Source: Sphaeroforma sirkka
Lineage: Eukaryota > Opisthokonta > Ichthyosporea > Ichthyophonida
NCBI GenBank assembly: GCA_001586965.3
Contig: LUCW03000054.1
Location: forward strand, 180,001-225,000
DNA: 45,000 nt
Reading direction: 5' to 3'
Position numbers and translations under genes: made by a program. The notes beneath the pieces were generated by a model. It did not search any database and had not been told where the DNA came from. It was given only the letters and a program-made list of their open reading frames with translations. How positions within the stretch are numbered: the first letter of the stretch is position 1; each line of letters starts with the position of its first letter. Positions 39,715-45,000 of the stretch are shown here, in pieces.

Positions 39715-40309
39715 TGTAGAAATACGGCCTCCGGTCAGTCTAAAATATCAAGATCAATTGAGATAATACATTGGTTTTTATTTGTATTTTAAATAATTTA
39801 GTACAAGCTCTTTTTCCAATATTTCCAAAGTGTTCTAAATTCACTTTGATGGCTCCAATAGCCTGAGTATTTGGTATGACTCATCTACTTGGACCTATTT
39901 GAGACATTAGTAGATGTAGGATATTATAAACTAAATTTTATAATCTCCGAACTACTACTTATAGAATTTGGTCCTCCCGCCAATCTCCAAAATCCAATAA
40001 GTCTTTTTTTTTTTTTTAACTTTTCTTCAGATGGAACTTTATTTATATCAGCTAATGTATTAACGTGACTTACGTTATTATGTCTATTTACAAATTAGGC
40101 AAGTGGTCATGAACACTTAGTACTTCTAGTGAAAATTATTCAATAAAGAACAGCTAGAGGTACGCCCTGTGTGATCGAGGATATTTAGGCTCTTAACAAG
40201 AGGCAGTCCGATCATTCTTACACAAGCTACCACTGCTAAATCCTAACTGACTAAATTGTATTTTAGTTTAATATAGTTTGAAACCTAGTAATTTCCATCG
40301 AAGTTTACA
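39715..40309 (+). repeat. Gypsy-B 3' LTR
   Basis: 595 bp, near-identical to the 5' LTR. It differs by a C-to-T within the T run near 40003-40016, one extra T there, and one missing C near 40208. Confidence 0.95.
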
Positions 40310-40313
40310 TAAC

Positions 40314-41036
40314 TGCATGAATCCTAAAACTGGAACACTCCCGTTTCACTATTTCTTTGGCCGCTATAGTGAATTACAAGCAACGTTTGATAAAACTGCG
40401 CCCGAGAAACACGCTATCCCGTGGCTACAAAAGATCGAGCATATGCAGAACGTTGTTTACCCCTGTTTACTCGAGCACAAGAATCGCGTCCTACTTAAAG
40501 CGTATGACCGATGGAATAACACTAAAAACATTGTTCAGTTCAAAGTCGGCGATTACGTTAACATTATAAATCGAAACGCCAACGTTACCGAACTCTCGTC
40601 TAAGACTATAGGACCTTTTGTTATTTCCTACCATGATGAGAAGAGTGATACTTACGAAGTGAATAACATTGATGGTACTAGCGCAACCGATCTAGGCACT
40701 CACCGTATCCCTACCTCCGAACTCTCATTCGCTCGCTCATTTGATTCTGATGTACCAGTTATGAAGTCACAAGTCAAAGATATAATTGACAAAACATCCG
40801 AAGACGGTTACACTTACTACAAGACCCGTTTCATAGATGGGACAGTAGCTTGGCTAACCTCCGATGCATTTCGTGAATCTCGCGACTTTCTTCGTATCTT
40901 TATTATTATTCTTCGAACTTACTTACTAATGAAGAACAACCTTTGGCTAGTACCTTACCAAGTAATATACGTGAGGCGCATACATCGGAAATGGCTACTC
41001 GTACATATAGGCACATACTTACTCGATAAGCCATGA
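40314..41036 (+). pseudogene. Gypsy-A integrase C-terminus with GPY/F and chromodomain-like part
   Basis: MNPKTGTLPFHYFFGRYSEL continues the core. Then come QFKVGDYVNIINRN, TIGPFVISYHDEKSDTYEVN (GPY/F) near 40610-40670 and, near 40775-40900, VKDIIDKTSEDGYTYYKTRF followed by AWLTSDAFRESRDFL, which has the length and pattern of a degenerate chromodomain (I-I-D-K...Y-Y-x-x-x-F...W-x-x...A-F). From about 40905 the frame is shifted relative to Gypsy-B. The reading frame appears to start within the LTR at 40278 but that part is not coding. Confidence 0.7.
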
Positions 41037-41082
41037 CCGAAACCGTTTTACTTTGGTTTTCACTTTCCAAACTAGATCGTAC

Positions 41083-41373
41083 CTTCAGATCTTTATTTAT
41101 ATTAGCTAATGTATTAACTTGACTTACGTTCTTATATCTATCTACAAATTAGACATGTGGTCATGAACACAGTACTTCTAGTGAAAATTACTCAATAAAG
41201 AACAGCTAGAGGTATGTCCTGTGTGATCGAGGTTATTAAGGCTCTTACCAAGAGGCAGTCCCGATCATTCTTACACAAGCTACCACTGCTAAATCCTAAC
41301 TGACTAAATTGTATTTTAGTTTAATATAGTTTGAAACCTGAACTACCGTGCAATTGTACAAACCAAACTTACA
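41083..41373 (+). repeat. Gypsy-A 3' LTR, 5'-truncated
   Basis: It matches the second half of the Gypsy-B LTR from TTCAGAT...TTTATTTATAT to GTTTGAAACCT near 41338, with about 10 substitutions, then differs but ends in the similar ACTTACA. The first half and the polypurine tract are deleted. Confidence 0.8.
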
Positions 41374-41422
41374 TAGCCTTCTTTTCTTCTTGTGTAGGTG
41401 TATTTATATTTCGAAGGCTATG
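41372..41422. repeat. Hairpin, CATAGCCTTC/GAAGGCTATG
   Basis: A perfect 10-bp stem (41372-41381 with 41413-41422) and a 31-nt loop. The left arm overlaps the end of the Gypsy-A LTR. The same AGCCTTC core forms a second hairpin at 44844-44878. Confidence 0.75.
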
Positions 41423-41494
41423 AAACGATTTAAAAATAAATAAATATTCAGAAGTATGGATCCACGAATTCACGCTCACAGGTTCAACAGAACA

Positions 41495-41797
41495 TTAGCT
41501 CTCGTCTGATGCGTTGTATTCTATTTCAGGTGACAATAAATGTAGAATTAGATTATGAACCGAAAACTGATACTGACTTGACTGTTGTATCGGCAAGGAT
41601 ATTTTTGCAGTGTTCACGCTTAATAGTTCGGTACTTGGGCCAAAGTCGCTACATGGGTCCATAGATATCGACCCTACCTTTGCGAATGGACCGGATGCGG
41701 TTTTGGACACGGGCTCGGGCATTAATAATTTTATAGTGACAGGTGTCGTATAGACAAAGTCCACAAACAGGTTTTTGACCTTTTTATGAAATTACAT
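41495..41797 (-). CDS. Possible terminal exon of a host gene
   Basis: On the minus strand an acceptor-like AAAAAG near 41798 is followed by a frame running through VKNLFVDFVYTTPVTIKLLM and SSQYQFSVHNLILHLLSPEI to a stop at 41495-41497. There is no in-frame ATG near the beginning, so if real it is an internal or terminal exon with the rest to the right. Amino-acid composition looks protein-like but I recognise no family, and no other exons were found to the right. Confidence 0.25.
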
Positions 41798-42690
41798 AGA
41801 CATAGGCTATTGAAATTAAAACATTAAGAACATATTTTTTTTTAAATTAAAAAATAAATTATATAAATACCATTGCCTACTACTAAATAGTCAACAATAA
41901 ATAAATACATACATATTGTTCTGAAAAAAAAAAAGCACCCATTTTTTAATTTTTTCAGATGATCTGATGTTGCATATCAATTTTTACAGGGAGCCAAAAT
42001 TCAACAAAATAAAATAACATCGCCCTCGAGGGAAAATACCACAAGTCCACACTCCACAACGGACTAATAAAGTCCGTAGCCATTGGCCATTGGCTCCATT
42101 CATTTCCAACAACACAATGGTGGTTAGAACTTCTTGGGCTTATCTTGGGCTTTAGGACTTAGGACCTGAGCTACCATGTCATTATTATGTATCGATCTGT
42201 ACGTTTTCTTATTGCATTTTGGGAAAGCACATGATTCTTTTTTCTTAATCAAGAATCTGAACCCAATTCCTATTAATCCTTTACCCAAAATCGGCAGAAT
42301 CCAAAACTTTAACCCATTTTTTTCGCTACGTGATTATTAATTAAGAATACGATACTAATCGTGTCAAAGCGGTGGTACTTAATAATAAATTCCTCATGCG
42401 TACTTCCTATTTCTTAATTAAGCCAATTTTTTGTTTCAAGATAATTTCTTAATAATGAACGACATATTAAGTGAGATAACATTCATATTTCTTAAAAATT
42501 ATTATTTGGCGCTTGTGTACACGACTACACATGTGATGAAGATCTTACCACTACGAATAAATAATTAAATACATACTAAAATACAACTTTAACAGACCAC
42601 AACTTCAAAGCTGTGCTCAGTATAAATCATCAATAACTATTCACAACGAACAAGTAGGACAAGATTATAGCATGGCCAGTGGACGAAATG
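41798..42690. other. AT-rich noncoding DNA
   Basis: No ORF supported. A small hairpin ACGGACT-AATAA-AGTCCGT lies near 42059-42077. TTAATTAAGAA-type palindromic words recur from about 42240 to 42490. Confidence 0.5.
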
Positions 42691-42903
42691 TGCAAACACC
42701 TGGCATTCTATTATCGTGATTTATAAACGTGAACATGAAACAGTGATTGAAGTGAACATGTGTGGAATTGCGATCTTAAAATAGTGCAAACATCTGTCAT
42801 TCTAATAACATTATATCTTTTGCTTATGTTTTTATTCGTGATTTATAAACTGTGAACATGAACCAGTGATAGAAGTGAACATGTGTGAATTCAGAATTGC
42901 GAT
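42691..42903 (+). repeat. Imperfect duplication, about 84 bp plus an internal insert
   Basis: 42691-42774 (TGCAAACACCTGGCATTCTA through ATTGCGAT) recurs at 42785-42903 (TGCAAACATCTGTCATTCTA through ATTGCGAT) with about 30 extra bases in the second copy after CATTCTA. Both contain GAACATGAA(A/C)CAGTGAT. Confidence 0.85.
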
Positions 42904-42990
42904 GATGGATTGATGGCAGGTAAATATAACATGATACATTTTTTTTTTTTTAGAATATAGTAGTAAGTATCGACCAAATAAATAATTGGT

Positions 42991-43437
42991 AGATCATAGT
43001 GCTACCTTTTCCAAAAGGTTGATCGTTGGAATCACACCTTTTCGCGAATATAGACATGATGTGATCAGCTATGTATACATAACTTGCAACAATGTTGGAA
43101 CTATTTATATCGGACCTTTATGTACGATTTGGACCCAATTTGACGTATGTAAATCAATTTAGAACGATTTCAACCAAAAGACGGGGTTAGGGTCCATAAA
43201 GCATTATAGCACACTTTTGTCAGGACAGAAAGATATCTTGAATCGTCACTTTCACTCCTTTGAAATAGCTATTGATGAGCACACATACTATATACATATA
43301 GTACGGCATACACACGAACTTAAGGGATGAATAATAGGCTTATAATCCTGCTGTAGCATATTTCAGATAAAGTGTAGTTGCAACCTTTTGTCAAAAGGTT
43401 GATCATAGTACTATCTTTTCAGTAAAAAGGTAGATTG
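42991..43437. repeat. Dispersed ACCTTTT...AAAAGGT palindromes
   Basis: Palindromes lie at 43004-43019 (7-bp arms), 43382-43400 (9-bp arms) and 43411-43433 (imperfect). Two of them sit in a longer shared context, (A/T)GATCATAGT(G/A)CTA(C/T)CTTTTC, at 42991 and 43400. Confidence 0.7.
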
Positions 43438-43479
43438 ACATTAATGCATCTATTTAGGTATGTGAGTATGCATGTATTG

Positions 43480-43500
43480 TATATATATATATATATATAT
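43480..43500. repeat. (TA)n microsatellite
   Basis: About ten uninterrupted units. Confidence 0.95.
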
Positions 43501-43535
43501 GATCTCCATAGTGGCCATTGCCATTGTTCTATAAA

Positions 43536-43601
43536 TGCGGTGCGACATTGTATTTGAACCGGTAGGGATTCCAATCGGTTCAAATACGATGTCGTATTGC
43601 A
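43536..43601. repeat. 26-bp-stem hairpin
   Basis: Arms 43536-43561 and 43576-43601 pair over 26 positions. The four non-Watson-Crick positions are all G-U type when read as plus-strand RNA. The loop is 14 nt. Confidence 0.85.
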
Positions 43602-43624
43602 ACTATAAAATAAGTACCGGTTCT

Positions 43625-43712
43625 TAAAATTTCTTCAGATATCGGTATACATGATTATTAATAATTCTTAAAATTTTTAAAAAGATATCATACACGACTC
43701 TTAATAAGTCTA
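43625..43712 (+). repeat. 44-bp imperfect tandem repeat
   Basis: Two units starting TTCTTAAAATTT each contain AGATATC(G/A) and a CTTAATAA or TTAATAA end. Confidence 0.6.
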
Positions 43713-44100
43713 TAACCTGCCTTAATCCTTCTTTCTTAATTAAGAAATAGAATATTTCTTAATGGCCCAAAATTGCGCTGCATACTTCATAATTCCCAAT
43801 TCTCAATTTGCTCACCATGCATGAATCTTAAGTTTTCAAATTCAGGAATGTGCCTTAATACGTATTTCTTACAAAAATTACGGCAATTATTTTACTTTTT
43901 TTTTTTCTCGTAATAATGACATGGTAGGTCAGCTTAGGACTTCTTACTTTAGGAGAGTATGCGACTGTTTATTTAGTGAGATTGTGGTTTTGAATGGTGG
44001 TGGCTCTGTAGGGTTTATAAATGGTGGCGTGTGTGGTGTTGAATGGTGGTTAGGAAACAGTCTTTCTTCTCACATCAAGTTGTTATTGCTTTTCATTTAA
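43713..44100. other. Noncoding, with ATGGTGG repeats
   Basis: TTAATTAAGAA-type palindromes occur near 43735-43765. Three ATGGTGG words lie between 43994 and 44050. No ORF. Confidence 0.45.
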
Positions 44101-44123
44101 CCCCCCCCGCCCCCCCCGCCCCC
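44101..44123 (-). repeat. C8-G-C8-G-C5 tract, G-quadruplex-prone on the minus strand
   Basis: C8 G C8 G C5 at 44101-44123. The minus strand offers three long G runs, and the G8 runs can supply more than one tetrad column. Isolated in AT-rich DNA. Confidence 0.85.
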
Positions 44124-44639
44124 AGAGGACTTTTACATAAACACACTTTTAAAATATGTAAATACATAATTACATAGTCTCCTAAAAAAAAGACTAAAAA
44201 TATGTAGTCACGTTTTTAAAACAAAATTTAGAATAAACAATTGTGATTTTTTAATAAAATACTAAATACATATATTTTTAAAACTTAGAAAAAAAATAAC
44301 TTTTATACAAATCCGCTCATAAAAACATTTTCTTAAAACAATATGTTGTAAATATAGCAAATGGAATGTAAAAAAATAAATACGTATTTGTTCAATTATA
44401 TAAATTTTGTTTTATAAAATAAATACAGTACCTAACGGCAACCGTGTTTGCAACTTTGAATTTACTTTTTTTGGTTTAGGTTTTTTTTAAAATGGTAGGC
44501 TATGATTATGGGGTATTTTTTAAGAAAAATACCAAAAAAACCAAAAAAGTACAGACAGTAAATAAAATGCAAATACATTTATATAAAAATAGAATAAATA
44601 TGTAAGACTGGTTTCCTCTTCAGATTGTGTACTTTTCTA
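44124..44639. other. AT-rich noncoding DNA
   Basis: Homopolymeric A and T runs and AAATAAATAC-type words. No ORF or recognisable element. Confidence 0.45.
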
Positions 44640-44760
44640 TATTTTTAAGCCGTACACTTTCAAACTGTATGTATTTACTGTAAATAAATATTTATGTATT
44701 TGCTGTAAATAAATATGTCTTTCTGTAAATAAATATGTATTTACTATTTACATATTGAAT
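44640..44760 (+). repeat. GTAAATAAATATGTATT-type short tandem repeat
   Basis: CTGTAAATAAATAT recurs about three times between 44677 and 44745 with TTTATGTATTTG-type spacers. Confidence 0.7.
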
Positions 44761-44843
44761 TGTCGTCATTTTGTAAAACCAAAAAATCAAAAAAAAAATC
44801 AGAAAAATAGAATTGTTGTCGTTTAAAAACTTTAAAGTATTCA

Positions 44844-44878
44844 TAGCCTTCTTCTGAATAAATTATACGAGAAGGCTA
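44844..44878. repeat. Hairpin, TAGCCTTCT/AGAAGGCTA
   Basis: A 9-bp perfect stem (44844-44852 with 44870-44878) and a 17-nt loop containing AATAAA. The stem core is the same as the hairpin at 41372-41422. Confidence 0.75.
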
Positions 44879-45000
44879 CATATGAAGTATCGTCATAAAT
44901 ACCACAAAAAAATCCAGAGATCGAATGCGTCGAAACGACACTCGTTGGCTGCGTGCTTCATTGCATATATACACATACCTGGTTGGCATAAGCATATCTC
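44879..45000. other. Window end, nothing recognised
   Basis: Noncoding by appearance. Confidence 0.4.

Larger units (their letters stand above)
32942..40309 (+). mobile_element. Gypsy-B: complete LTR element nested in Gypsy-A, 7368 bp
   Basis: Two 595-bp LTRs (32942-33536, 39715-40309) differ by one substitution and two single-base length changes. They bound gag and pol of the same family as Gypsy-A. The sequence flanking it on the left (Gypsy-A integrase up to AATAAC) continues on the right (TAACTGCATGAATCC) with a short duplication, which proves insertion into Gypsy-A. Its coding frames are broken at about ten places, mostly homopolymers. Confidence 0.96.
40310..41373 (+). mobile_element. 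Gypsy-A, 3' part
   Basis: It resumes the integrase at TAACTGCATGAATCC exactly where 32941 stopped, runs through the integrase C-terminus, and ends in a 5'-truncated LTR. The first bases (TAAC) duplicate 32938-32941. Confidence 0.92.

Noticed and set aside
40278..40320. ORF start inside the Gypsy-B 3' LTR running into integrase
   Set aside because: It is a chance fusion of LTR sequence with the resumed Gypsy-A integrase frame and has no ATG at the start.
1..45000. CRISPR arrays, bacterial operons, phage genes
   Set aside because: No regularly spaced direct repeats with unique spacers, no Shine-Dalgarno-linked gene runs. Content is plainly eukaryotic retrotransposon DNA.

Overview
This window is repeat-dominated nuclear DNA from a eukaryote. 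The evidence is LTR retrotransposons of both Ty3/gypsy (chromovirus) and Ty1/copia type, spliceosomal GT...AG signals, AT-rich intergenic DNA and no bacterial operon structure. I cannot name the species. A protist, alga or early-branching opisthokont would fit. Only two host-gene traces are arguable: the last exon of a Cupin_5 (DUF985) protein at 192-373, and a possible terminal exon on the minus strand at 41495-41797.

Layout, left to right. 1-763: cupin exon and flank. 764-1395: degenerate CAATT pentanucleotide satellite. 1917-2704: broken unrecognised ORF. 3635-6735: decayed gypsy pol on the minus strand (Gypsy-D). 6762-9228 plus 16589-16850: minus-strand copia (Copia-1), split by a young, complete chromovirus (Gypsy-C, 9229-16583, 179-bp LTRs, target duplication ATGAG). 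16985-19510: second minus-strand copia (Copia-2). 19651-24956: plus-strand copia (Copia-3), whose promoter and gag start are tandemly duplicated and whose reverse-transcriptase palm is deleted. 26005-28960: LTR-like piece followed by an unrecognised Cys/His-rich coding region (element X). 29085-32941 plus 40310-41373: Gypsy-A, interrupted by its near-identical relative Gypsy-B (32942-40309, 595-bp LTRs, target duplication TAAC or ATAAC). 41374-45000: AT-rich DNA with hairpins, palindromes and tandem repeats.

The gypsy elements encode Gag with unusual zinc knuckles, then protease, reverse transcriptase, RNase H, an extra domain resembling Dam-type adenine-N6 methyltransferase (VDxFA...NPPx...PW pattern), integrase, a GPY/F module and a chromodomain. 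The extra domain lies between RNase H and integrase in all four copies. Gypsy-A also carries, just before its YLDD motif, a private insertion with a 63-nt GTAAAT...TTTGTAG intron-like segment. Its removal leaves the frame open.

Most frame breaks in the two young elements sit at homopolymers, so several may be assembly errors rather than decay. Gene limits for broken ORFs are domain extents. Where a reading frame opens only at TTG or GTG, I used the first ATG or the homologous segment.
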